A stretch of DNA of 64,000 nucleotides from the NCBI GenBank assembly GCA_900317905.1, contig ONIN01000001.1, positions 124,001-188,000 of the forward strand, written 5' to 3'. The notes under the pieces are model-generated. The model searched no databases and was not told the DNA's origin. It worked only from the letters and a program-made list of their open reading frames with translations. Source of the stretch: an uncultured Eubacteriales bacterium. Its GTDB lineage: Bacteria; Bacillota; Clostridia; Oscillospirales; Oscillospiraceae. The translations under genes were made by a program, and so were the position numbers. Shown here piece by piece: positions 1-6,666 of the stretch; within the stretch, counting starts at the first letter, position 1, and each line of letters starts with the position of its first letter.

Positions 1-1377
1 TTCGTCGAAGCAGAAATCGTTGAACTCCGTGACCATCTGGCCCTTGTAGACATGCTCATAGAGACCGCCGTTGTGATGAGATCCGTGATCCTGGCTGTAC
101 TCCTCGGCCAGAGCGGCAAAGGTGTCTTCAGTCTTGTCACTGGCTTCCCATTCGGCCTGAATGTCGGCCATGGTCTGCTCGGCAGCAGCCTTCTCCTCGT
201 CGGAGATCTCGCCATCCTCATCGGCGTCGGTGACCTGGATCAGGATGTGGCGCACGTCAACGGTGTTGTAATCGTTGGTGTCGCGGCCCTCAAACAGAAC
301 CACATAGTAGCCGGAGCCTTCTTCCTCAACGACACCGACGTCGCCGGCCTCGCGGGCATCATCAAAGGCCCAGTCGGCAAAGCCGTAGTAGCTCAGGTTG
401 GAGCCCTGGCTGTTTTCCACCACAGTGGGCTCAGCGGGGGTCGTCTCACCGGTGGGATTGCCATCTTCATCCACTGCGTCGGTGGGCTCACCCAGCTCGG
501 CAACAGCAGCGGCAAAGGTTTCGGCGTCCTTGGAAGCTTCGGCGATCTTGTCAGCGGTCTCCTTGGCAGCAGCCATGGTGGCCTCATTGACGGTTTCGGT
601 TTCGTGACCGTCGGCATCGGTGGTTTCTTTGGTTTCGGCGGCTACCAGATAGTAGCGCAGGCTGAAGAGGTCATACTCGTTGGCGTGAGCGGCATATTCT
701 TCTTTGATCTCGTCAGCGGTATAGGTGAAGCTTGCCTGCTTCTCCTGGGCGTAGTTGGAGGCCAGCATGCTCTTGGCCATCAGATTCCGGACCAGCGCTT
801 CGTTGGTGCCGCGGCCGTAAATGGCCTCCATGTATTTGGAAGCGGAGCTGTAGCCGGCACTCTTGGCGTACTCGGCGATGGAGGCGATCTGCTCGTCGAT
901 CTCTTCCATATCATCTTCGGAGAGAGTCATACCTTCGTCTTCCGCGGCTTTGCTGAGCGCGGTGATCTCGGTCATGGACTCCTTCGCCTCGTTCATGAAG
1001 TAATCCGCCCAGGTGTCGAACTCGTCGCTCATGGTATATTCCTGATCGTCCAGCGGCTTGCTGGTATCAAGACCGAAAGCACTGGCATAAGAACCATAGC
1101 TGCTGTAGAAGTTCTGGTAAGCCACGTTATAGAAATAGTTGACATCGGCCACACTGTAGGTCTCGTCGCCAATCTTCATGGCCTTCTGGTGATAAAAGAG
1201 GCTGGAGTTGCCCAGCAGAATAGCGGCGATCAGAACAATGACAGCAATGGTGCCGCTGATCCACTTGATGCGGCTCTTGCGGTCTTCCTGGGCCTTCTTC
1301 TGCGCTGCGACCTGGCGGCGCTCCGTACCCTCAGCACGCTGCTGGGAGCGGGTTTTCTTGTCTTGGGATGCACTCAT
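1..1377 (-). CDS. PrsA-like membrane-anchored peptidyl-prolyl isomerase (parvulin/PpiC family), C-terminus cut by window edge
   Basis: Reading leftward from the ATG at 1375-1377, the frame stays open for 459 codons to base 1, so the C-terminus lies outside the window. Residues 1-35 are charged and rich in Gln, Lys and Arg; one hydrophobic segment follows (about 38-56), giving a type II anchor with the rest outside the cell. A long acidic helical region (SurA_N-like) is followed by the parvulin start VRHILIQVTDADEDG near residue 385 and then a GGLYEHVYKGQM stretch, as in PpiC domains. It probably assists folding of exported proteins. A ribosome binding site (AGGTGAA) precedes the ATG and a consensus promoter lies 65 bases upstream. 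The acidic insertion rich in Thr, Glu and Pro between helical and isomerase parts is unusual in Bacillus PrsA. No lipobox is seen. Confidence 0.85.
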   Translation of the reverse strand, partial: MSASQDKKTRSQQRAEGTERRQVAAQKKAQEDRKSRIKWISGTIAVIVLIAAILLGNSSLFYHQKAMKIGDETYSVADVNYFYNVAYQNFYSSYGSYASAFGLDTSKPLDDQEYTMSDEFDTWADYFMNEAKESMTEITALSKAAEDEGMTLSEDDMEEIDEQIASIAEYAKSAGYSSASKYMEAIYGRGTNEALVRNLMAKSMLASNYAQEKQASFTYTADEIKEEYAAHANEYDLFSLRYYLVAAETKETTDADGHETETVNEATMAAAKETADKIAEASKDAETFAAAVAELGEPTDAVDEDGNPTGETTPAEPTVVENSQGSNLSYYGFADWAFDDAREAGDVGVVEEEGSGYYVVLFEGRDTNDYNTVDVRHILIQVTDADEDGEISDEEKAAAEQTMADIQAEWEASDKTEDTFAALAEEYSQDHGSHHNGGLYEHVYKGQMVTEFNDFCFDE

Positions 1378-1441
1378 AAGGGTTCACCTGTTTCTCTAAA
1401 ATGGATGCCTTTGTATCGGCATCTGCTGAAATAGCTTTAAT

Positions 1442-1470
1442 ATTATATAGGATACAGGGTGTTCTGTCAA
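1442..1470 (-). promoter_or_regulatory. Sigma-A promoter of the PrsA-like gene
   Basis: On the minus strand TTGACA (1465-1470) and TATAAT (1442-1447) are separated by exactly 17 bases. It points at the foldase gene starting at 1377, leaving a leader of roughly 55 bases. Confidence 0.85.
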
Positions 1471-1528
1471 CCACATGGATGGAAATATTCTGTGAATGAA
1501 AAGTCTGGAAATTGTGCATCTTCGCCAC

Positions 1529-1557
1529 TTGTGGAATGCTCCCAAATGGCGTATGAT
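1529..1557 (+). promoter_or_regulatory. Probable sigma-A promoter of the metallophosphoesterase gene
   Basis: TTGTGG (1529-1534), a 17-base spacer and TATGAT (1552-1557). The -35 is weak, the -10 good. Transcription would begin only about 14 bases before the ATG, leaving just room for the GAGAGGA ribosome binding site. Confidence 0.5.
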
Positions 1558-1577
1558 GACCGGGAGAGGAATTGCCC

Positions 1578-2432
1578 ATGAACGGAAACAGAAGAAAACC
1601 GAATACTCTTAAAATCACTTTGATTCTGGTGCTGGTGATCACTCTGGCGGTCATCGGCCTTTTCTATGACAGCGGCCACCGGATCGTGACCAACGAGGTG
1701 ACGATCGAAAGCGATACTCTGCCGGTGTCCTTCAATGGATTTCGTATCGTCGAGCTGACGGACCTGCACGGAGCGGAATTCGGGGAGAACAACGCAAAAC
1801 TCGTGGAAATAATCCGCAGCTGTAAGCCGGATCTGATCGCTCTGACCGGTGACTTTGTGGAGAATGTCGAGCAGATGCGGGTGACGCTGACACTGGCCGG
1901 AGCGCTCACGGAGATCGCGCCGGTCTATTACGTCACCGGCAACCACGAGTGGGCCTCCGGGCTGGCGGAGGAGCTGATGGCGGCACTGGAATCGGAGGGC
2001 GTCCGCTGTATGCGGAATCAGTATGAAGTTCTGGAGCGAAACGGCGACGCTCTGCTGCTGATCGGGGTGGAGGATCCCAACAGCTACGCGGACCTGGAGA
2101 CACCGGATCAGGTGGTCTCTCAGGCGCAGGCGGCGGATCCCGGACTCTGGACACTGCTGCTGGCCCACCGGAACTACTGGGTGGAGGTGTATCCGACCCT
2201 CCCGGTGGATCTGATCCTCTGCGGTCACAGCCACGGCGGCGTGGTGCGGCTGCCCTTCATCGGCGGCCTGATGAGCGAGGATCGAACCCTGTTTCCGGAT
2301 TATGACGCGGGGATCTACGACGGGGACCGCTATCAGATGTTCGTCTCCGTCGGCCTTGGACAGACCCGTTATTTCCCGCGGCTGCTGAACAACCCGGAGA
2401 TCGCCTGCGTCACCCTGAAAGCTGTCGACTGA
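1578..2432 (+). CDS. Membrane-anchored metallophosphoesterase (YkuE/YaeI-like)
   Basis: A 284-residue calcineurin-type phosphoesterase. After a basic N-terminus comes one membrane segment (about 13-30), so the catalytic domain faces outward. The metal-binding signatures are in order: the DLHG block in VELTDLHGAEF, LTGDFVEN, VTGNHEWA and, at the C-terminal end, LLAHRNY and CGHSHGG. Related proteins act on envelope substrates such as lipid A precursors or undecaprenyl-linked phosphates; the substrate here is unknown. The first block has DLHG where many relatives have DxH with a different fourth residue. The ATG at 1578 is preferred to the in-frame TTG at 1572, because GAGAGGA lies 7 bases before the ATG and almost touches the TTG. 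Confidence 0.88.
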   Translation: MNGNRRKPNTLKITLILVLVITLAVIGLFYDSGHRIVTNEVTIESDTLPVSFNGFRIVELTDLHGAEFGENNAKLVEIIRSCKPDLIALTGDFVENVEQMRVTLTLAGALTEIAPVYYVTGNHEWASGLAEELMAALESEGVRCMRNQYEVLERNGDALLLIGVEDPNSYADLETPDQVVSQAQAADPGLWTLLLAHRNYWVEVYPTLPVDLILCGHSHGGVVRLPFIGGLMSEDRTLFPDYDAGIYDGDRYQMFVSVGLGQTRYFPRLLNNPEIACVTLKAVD

Positions 2433-2502
2433 ATCCATGCAACTTTTTCCGATGCGCGGCATATACTGGTGTGTATATGCTGATTGCGGAGGGGTGAAGA
2501 AC

Positions 2503-2565
2503 ATGGGTACAGATTTAGACGATTGGATCTTCGGCTCTGAGACCTCGAGACCCAGCGATCGATAA
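2503..2565 (+). CDS. Possible 20-residue peptide gene
   Basis: An ATG at 2503 follows a very strong ribosome binding site (GGAGGGGTG at 2488-2496) by six bases and reads 20 codons to TAA. The product starts MGTDLDDWIFGS and ends RPSDR; it is acidic at the front, with one Trp and no membrane segment. The TAA is joined to a strong hairpin terminator, so the unit has the form of a complete small gene. No family is recognised. It may be translated from the upstream phosphoesterase transcript. The alternative is chance, though chance rarely supplies so good a Shine-Dalgarno sequence. Confidence 0.45.
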   Translation: MGTDLDDWIFGSETSRPSDR

Positions 2566-2597
2566 AAAAGAGTGCAGATTTTGTCTGCACTCTTTTT
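2565..2597. terminator. Bidirectional intrinsic terminator
   Basis: Perfect 14-bp stem (AAAAAGAGTGCAGA with its complement) and a 5-base loop, with A and T tracts at the two ends. It serves the small ORF on the plus strand and the ispD-trmO operon on the minus strand. Confidence 0.9.
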
Positions 2598-2601
2598 GTG
2601 T

Positions 2602-3267
2602 CTATTGGATTTCCAGTACGGTCAACAGCTTGTCATCCACCCGGAATTTGATCTCCATCCCCGCGAAGCTGAGTCCGTAGATCCGCTCCGGGTCGTTTTG
2701 ATATCTGGGTCTTGGATCCTGCTTCAACACTCCGAGCAGCGCGTCCCGCTTGTCTGTGGGAACCTTTTGAAGCAGTTCGTCAGAGACGACGACTTCCACC
2801 TCCGGCATGGCAGTAGTGGTGGTAAACCCGCCCACAGCGTCGGGATGGCAGTCGGCGTAGGGGATGTAGGGCTTGATGTCGTAGATCGGCGTTCCATCCA
2901 TCAGATCGGCGCCGGCCACCCGCAGCACCGGGCCCAGATCCGGATCCTCCTCTACGGAGAGCAGCTTCACACAGCTCAGACCGATGGGATTGGGTCTGAA
3001 CGGGGAGCGGGTGGCGAACACGCCCATGCGGACGTTTCCGCCCAGTCTGGGCGGCCGCACCGTGGGGCTCCAGGAATCCCGCTTCGCCTCGGAAAACTCC
3101 CAGATCAGCCAGATGTGGCTGAAATCCTCAAGACCCCGTACCGCGTCCATGACCCGAAACTCGGGCTCGAACACGATCCTTGCCTCCAGCTCCGGCACCA
3201 CGCCGCTCTGCCGGGGGATACCGAATTTCTCAGGGAAATCGCTTCGGATCCTTGCAACGGGCCTCAT
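2602..3267 (-). CDS. trmO: tRNA (N6-threonylcarbamoyladenosine37-N6)-methyltransferase TrmO (TsaA/YaeB family)
   Basis: A 221-residue protein of the TsaA/UPF0066 family, which uses S-adenosylmethionine to methylate t6A37 in tRNA-Thr. Family blocks are visible: MRPVARIRSDFPEKFGIPRQ at the N-terminus, LEDFSHIWLIWEF, the RPPRLGG and GVFATRSPFRPNPIGLS core that binds cofactor, and DGTPIYDIKPYIPYAD. The C-terminal extension ends in a strand-rich FRVDDKLLTVLEIQ, as in the bacterial two-domain form. Its ATG overlaps the nth stop, so it is translationally coupled as the last gene of the operon. No defect is seen. Confidence 0.92.
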   Translation of the reverse strand: MRPVARIRSDFPEKFGIPRQSGVVPELEARIVFEPEFRVMDAVRGLEDFSHIWLIWEFSEAKRDSWSPTVRPPRLGGNVRMGVFATRSPFRPNPIGLSCVKLLSVEEDPDLGPVLRVAGADLMDGTPIYDIKPYIPYADCHPDAVGGFTTTTAMPEVEVVVSDELLQKVPTDKRDALLGVLKQDPRPRYQNDPERIYGLSFAGMEIKFRVDDKLLTVLEIQ

Positions 3268-3905
3268 GCGCTTTCCCCCTCAAACTGCTGGCACAGATGC
3301 TTGACGCAGCAGCTTTCACAGTTGGGCTTTCTCGCGTCGCAGACCGCTCTTCCGTGGAGCACCAGCCGGTGGCAGAAATCGCTGCTCTTCTCCGGCGGGA
3401 GGATGGGCTGCAGCGCCCGCTCGATCTTCACCGGATCCTTCAAATTGTCCACCAGACCCATTCGGTTGGTCAGCCGGATGCAGTGGGTGTCCACCACGAT
3501 GGCGGGTTTGTGGTACACGTCGCCGAGAATCAGGTTGGCGGTCTTTCTGCCCACGCCGGGCAGCGCCACCAGTTTTTCCATGGTGTCCGGCACGATGCCA
3601 CCGTACTCCGCCAGCAGCACCTGGGCGCACTTGACGATGTCCCTTGCTTTGGAGCGGAAAAAGCCGCAGCTGTGGATGTACTGCTCCACCTCCTGCACGT
3701 CCGCCTCGGCAAAGGCCTGCAGGGAGGGGAAACGCTTATAGAGCGCTGGGGTCACCTGGTTCACCCGCTCGTCGGTGCACTGGGCCGCCAGCCGCACGGC
3801 GAACAGCAGCTCATAGGCCTTTTCATAGTCCAGAGTGCACTCCGCCAGCGGGTATTCCTGCTCCAGCAGCGCGATGATCTCGTTGATCTGTTCCTGTGTC
3901 CGCAT
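3264..3905 (-). CDS. nth: Endonuclease III (DNA glycosylase/AP lyase)
   Basis: 213 residues, the usual size. It removes oxidised pyrimidines and cleaves at the abasic site. The helix-hairpin-helix LPGVGRKTAN (about 115-124) carries the catalytic Lys, and VVDTHCIRLTNR (about 138-149) the catalytic Asp. The [4Fe-4S] cluster ligands follow the C-X6-C-X2-C-X5-C rule near the C-terminus, beginning at CDARKPNCESC. A ribosome binding site cannot be separated from the tail of ispF, 3 bases upstream. It lies between ispF and trmO in one minus-strand unit. Confidence 0.95.
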   Translation of the reverse strand: MRTQEQINEIIALLEQEYPLAECTLDYEKAYELLFAVRLAAQCTDERVNQVTPALYKRFPSLQAFAEADVQEVEQYIHSCGFFRSKARDIVKCAQVLLAEYGGIVPDTMEKLVALPGVGRKTANLILGDVYHKPAIVVDTHCIRLTNRMGLVDNLKDPVKIERALQPILPPEKSSDFCHRLVLHGRAVCDARKPNCESCCVKHLCQQFEGESA

Positions 3906-3908
3906 GGC

Positions 3909-4388
3909 TCATTCCCTCGATTCCAGCAGCACCACCGCGTGGGCGGCGATGCCCTCTTTTGCGCCGGTGAAGCCCAGTCCCTCTTCGGTGGTGGCTTTCA
4001 CGGAGATCTGATCCAGATCGCATTCCATGGCTTCCGCCAGATGCTTTCGCATATTCAGAATATGCGGCGCAAGCTTCGGTGCCTGGGCCAGAACCGTGAT
4101 GTCAGCGTTACCGAGCCGATAGCCCTCTGCGCGGATCCGCTTCATGACCTCTTTCAGGAGTCCGATGCTGTCCGCGCCCTCGTAAGCGGGATCGTTGTCT
4201 GGAAACAGATGCCCGATGTCACCCAGCGCCAGCGCCCCCAGCAGGGCGTCCATCAGGGCGTGGGTCAGCACATCCGCGTCCGAGTGACCCAGCAGGCCCA
4301 CGGTATGGGGGATCTCCACGCCGCCCAGAATCAGTTTCCGGCCCTCCACCAGCTTGTGGACGTCATAACCGTGTCCGATCCGCATCAT
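3909..4388 (-). CDS. ispF: 2-C-methyl-D-erythritol 2,4-cyclodiphosphate synthase
   Basis: 159 residues. It makes the cyclic diphosphate of the MEP isoprenoid pathway from the IspE product, releasing CMP. The N-terminal [11 protein letters not shown] supplies the Asp-X-His zinc ligands; [18 protein letters not shown], the IGHLFPDND loop and [12 protein letters not shown] near the end are standard. Two ATG codons follow each other (4388 and 4385); GGAGGCGG upstream suits either. Its start overlaps the ispD stop, so the two are coupled. IspD and IspF are fused in some bacteria; here they are separate. Confidence 0.95.
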   Translation of the reverse strand: MMRIGHGYDVHKLVEGRKLILGGVEIPHTVGLLGHSDADVLTHALMDALLGALALGDIGHLFPDNDPAYEGADSIGLLKEVMKRIRAEGYRLGNADITVLAQAPKLAPHILNMRKHLAEAMECDLDQISVKATTEEGLGFTGAKEGIAAHAVVLLESRE

Positions 4389-5107
4389 TGTATCCGCCTC
4401 CTTAGAATCTCCTCCGCCAGCAGCACGTCCGGCGGGGTGGTGATCTTGATGTTCTCCTCGGAACCCTCCACCGCCTTGATTTTCATGCCCAGTGCCTCTA
4501 CGGCGGAGCAGTCGTCAGTGATGGGGAGCTTGTTTTTGATGGCCTCAGTCAGCGCCGCGCGGATCAGATCCGCCTGAAACACCTGGGGCGTCTGCACGGC
4601 GGCGAGGCTCTCTCTGGGCGGGGTGCTCACCAGGTATCCGTCCTCCAGCACCTTCACAGTATCCTTCAGCGGCAGGATGGGCACGGCGGCCTGATGCTGC
4701 TCCGCCATTTCATAGGTGGCCTGGATCAGATCCGGCGTGATCAGCGGCCTTGCGGCGTCGTGGATGCCGATGACCGTCGCTTTGCTGCTGACCGCCAGCA
4801 CACCGGCGAGGGAGGACTCTGCCCGGGTGGTGCCGCCCACGACCACCTTGCTCAGCTTGTGCAGACCCAGTTTCTCCCGCAGCGAGGCAAATTCCTCCAC
4901 ACGATCGGCACGGGTCACCAGCACGATTTCGTCGATACAGGCCGTGACCTGGAAGATCGTCAGCGTCCGCTCGATGACGGAAGCGCCGCCCACCTGCAGG
5001 GTCAGCTTGTCCTGTCCCAGTCTGGTGGAGGAGCCTGCCGCTACGATCACGGCGGCACGATAGGGCGCCTTGCCGAGCTTTTTCAGTATTTTTCGATACA
5101 ATGCCAT
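4385..5107 (-). CDS. ispD: 2-C-methyl-D-erythritol 4-phosphate cytidylyltransferase
   Basis: About 240 residues. It transfers CMP from CTP to MEP, the third MEP-pathway step. The nucleotide-binding [18 protein letters not shown] lies close to the N-terminus; [14 protein letters not shown], the PLKDTVK segment and [10 protein letters not shown] are conserved. The N-terminal [15 protein letters not shown] extension is basic. Start chosen at the ATG 5105-5107, because AAGGCGG ends 6 bases before it; the upstream TTG (5125) and ATG (5113) overlap the Shine-Dalgarno sequence. It is first in a four-gene minus-strand operon with a consensus promoter. Confidence 0.93.
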   Translation of the reverse strand: MALYRKILKKLGKAPYRAAVIVAAGSSTRLGQDKLTLQVGGASVIERTLTIFQVTACIDEIVLVTRADRVEEFASLREKLGLHKLSKVVVGGTTRAESSLAGVLAVSSKATVIGIHDAARPLITPDLIQATYEMAEQHQAAVPILPLKDTVKVLEDGYLVSTPPRESLAAVQTPQVFQADLIRAALTEAIKNKLPITDDCSAVEALGMKIKAVEGSEENIKITTPPDVLLAEEILRRRIQ

Positions 5108-5136
5108 AAGCATCCGCCTTTCCAATGCATAGCACC

Positions 5137-5165
5137 ATTATACCCGCTCCGTCCGACGGGCGCAA
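5137..5165 (-). promoter_or_regulatory. Sigma-A promoter of the ispD-ispF-nth-trmO operon
   Basis: Minus-strand TTGCGC (5160-5165), a 17-base spacer and TATAAT (5137-5142), about 30 bases before the ispD ATG. Confidence 0.75.
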
Positions 5166-5186
5166 GAAATTTTCTGAAAAACAAAA

Positions 5187-5212
5187 GACGCGCCGAATCC
5201 CCTCGGCACGTC
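5187..5212 (-). terminator. Intrinsic terminator of the 5220-5870 gene
   Basis: Ten-base arms with one mismatch (GACGcGCCGA and TCGGCaCGTC); on the minus strand a TTTTGTTTTT tract follows. It separates this gene from the ispD promoter. Confidence 0.75.
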
Positions 5213-5219
5213 CAGAGAT

Positions 5220-5870
5220 TTATTCGAATACCTGATACAGGATCCCGGCCATCTGCATCTGTGCTTCTGCCTGCTGAATCAAAGACTGCTGAATTGCATG
5301 ATTTCTTTCCATTGCGTTTTTCAAGGCAAGTTTGCGTTCCGGATCCGGGATCTCATCCAGATTTAGCATCGCTCCGCGGATGCCGACCCGATCGGAGACC
5401 CAAGCCGTTCCCAGCTCCGGCAGCAGCAGGGCTTCCAGCTTCTCAGGATCCAAAAGGGATGGGCAGAGCTGCACCCGATGGCCCTTCTGCAACGCGTTCA
5501 GCGCCAGGGAACAGAGAAACGCGTTTCCCAATCCGCAGGCGTCTTCCAGAATGGTCAGGTTTTCAAATGGAAGGGGCTTTGTACTCAGCCCGTCTGTTGT
5601 CAAACTGCGAAGATAACCGATCTCTGCCCTGCCCGGGAGCGCCGTCTTCGGCAGCACCTTCGAAACCTTTTCGCCCAGTTTTCCTGCTTCGATCCGATCC
5701 TCGGGCAGCACCAATCCGGGTTCTCCGGCGGCGTCCACCAGCCCTGCTGCCTGCAAAAGGGCAGCGCTTCGTTTGGCAAACCACAGGATCCCTCTGCTGA
5801 TCTGCCATTCCGCCTCTGACCCAAATTTCAATGGCCCCGGCAGCGTCACCGGCCCATGAAACAGCTCCAT
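5220..5870 (-). CDS. Uncharacterised protein, possibly a degenerate P-loop ATPase domain
   Basis: 216 residues, no signal peptide and no membrane segment. I do not firmly recognise it. The segment from about 88 to 165 (YLRSLTTDGLSTKPLP, then LTILEDACGLGNAFL, then LLDPEKLEALLLPELGTAWV) resembles the layout of clostridial PRK06851-type ATPases, in which a G-X4-GK[ST] loop precedes a phrase like CPLDPDKLDHVIIPEL. The expected P-loop Lys and Ser/Thr are replaced (GLGNAF), so if the relation is real this copy should not hydrolyse ATP in the usual way. The N-terminal 80 residues look unrelated. It is monocistronic, with its own terminator, and divergent from the broken HAD gene. Confidence 0.7.
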   Translation of the reverse strand: MELFHGPVTLPGPLKFGSEAEWQISRGILWFAKRSAALLQAAGLVDAAGEPGLVLPEDRIEAGKLGEKVSKVLPKTALPGRAEIGYLRSLTTDGLSTKPLPFENLTILEDACGLGNAFLCSLALNALQKGHRVQLCPSLLDPEKLEALLLPELGTAWVSDRVGIRGAMLNLDEIPDPERKLALKNAMERNHAIQQSLIQQAEAQMQMAGILYQVFE

Positions 5871-5914
5871 ACCATCACCTCATTTCCCGCTATCCTATGC
5901 AGATCCATCCGGGT

Positions 5915-5943
5915 TTGACAATTCCCGCCGCTGCCCGTATAAT
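5915..5943 (+). promoter_or_regulatory. Consensus sigma-A promoter upstream of the broken HAD gene
   Basis: TTGACA (5915-5920), 17 bases, TATAAT (5938-5943). A perfect match that still drives a disrupted gene. Confidence 0.85.
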
Positions 5944-5961
5944 CAAGCCGAGGTGAGAAGG

Positions 5962-6607
5962 ATGGTAAAGCTGCTGCTGTTCGATTTTGATGGAACGCTG
6001 TTTGACACCGGGCTCGGCGTCACCAACTGCGTACGTTACGCGCTGGAAAAGCTCGGCGTCCATGAGACGAATGAAAACAATCTGAAAAAGTTCATCGGCC
6101 CGCCGCTGTACGATATGTTCCGGGAACTCTACGGTTTTGATGACGAGACCGCCAACCACGCTGTGGAACTCTACCGGGAGCGCTACCAGCCCATCGGGTT
6201 TCTGGAATGCACCCCCTACGAGGGGATGATCGATCTGGTGGATGCGGTGCGTGAGGCCGGGTTCCTGGCGTCTGTCTGCACCGGAAAGCCCACGCCCACC
6301 ACTATGAAGATCCTGGAGCACTACGATCTGGTGCACCATTTTGACTACATCCTAGGCAGCGAGTTTGACGGCACCCGCTCCCAGAAGCATGAGGTGGTCT
6401 CGGATGTGATGCAGCACTTCGGCCTTTCGGAGCATCCCGAACAGGTGCGGATGATCGGTGACCGGAAATACGACGTTCTTGGCCGGCGTCAAATGCATCG
6501 GCGTTCGCTTCGGCTTCCCGGAACCCGGATAGCTGGAGGCCGCCGGCGCGGAACATGTGGTCGACACCGTTTCTGAGCTGAAGGATTATCTGCTGAACTT
6601 AAACTGA
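5962..6607 (+). pseudogene. HAD-family phosphatase (Gph/PGMB-like), frameshifted and with an internal stop
   Basis: The N-terminal 170 codons encode a normal HAD hydrolase: nucleophile motif LLLFDFDGTLFDTG, motif II VCTGKP, a Lys block (SQKHEVV) and motif III MIGDRKYDV. At 6481-6484 the frame breaks. One base off, the reading resumes with AGVKCIGVRFGFPEPG, meets TAG at 6530, then continues LEAAGAEHVVDTVSELKDYL to TGA at 6605-6607. Relatives have about four more residues (as in VLGAKxxG) at the break, so a small out-of-frame deletion of about 11 bases is more likely than a one-base insertion. The TAG replaces what is usually a GAG. Promoter, ribosome binding site and terminator are intact, so the decay seems recent unless both changes are sequence errors. 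Confidence 0.85.
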
Positions 6608-6619
6608 TCCAAAACCGAA

Positions 6620-6652
6620 AAAAACTCCACCGGAATTTCCGGTGGAGTTTTT
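6620..6652. terminator. Bidirectional intrinsic terminator
   Basis: Stem ACTCCACCGG with its complement, extended by A and T runs on both sides, between the convergent HAD pseudogene and the subtilase gene. Confidence 0.9.
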
Positions 6653-6666
6653 CTATGTGTTTTTGC

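Noticed and set aside
52-1434. 460-codon plus-strand frame over the PrsA-like gene
   Set aside because: Shadow of the minus-strand gene; the minus frame has a promoter, Shine-Dalgarno sequence, membrane anchor and parvulin motifs.
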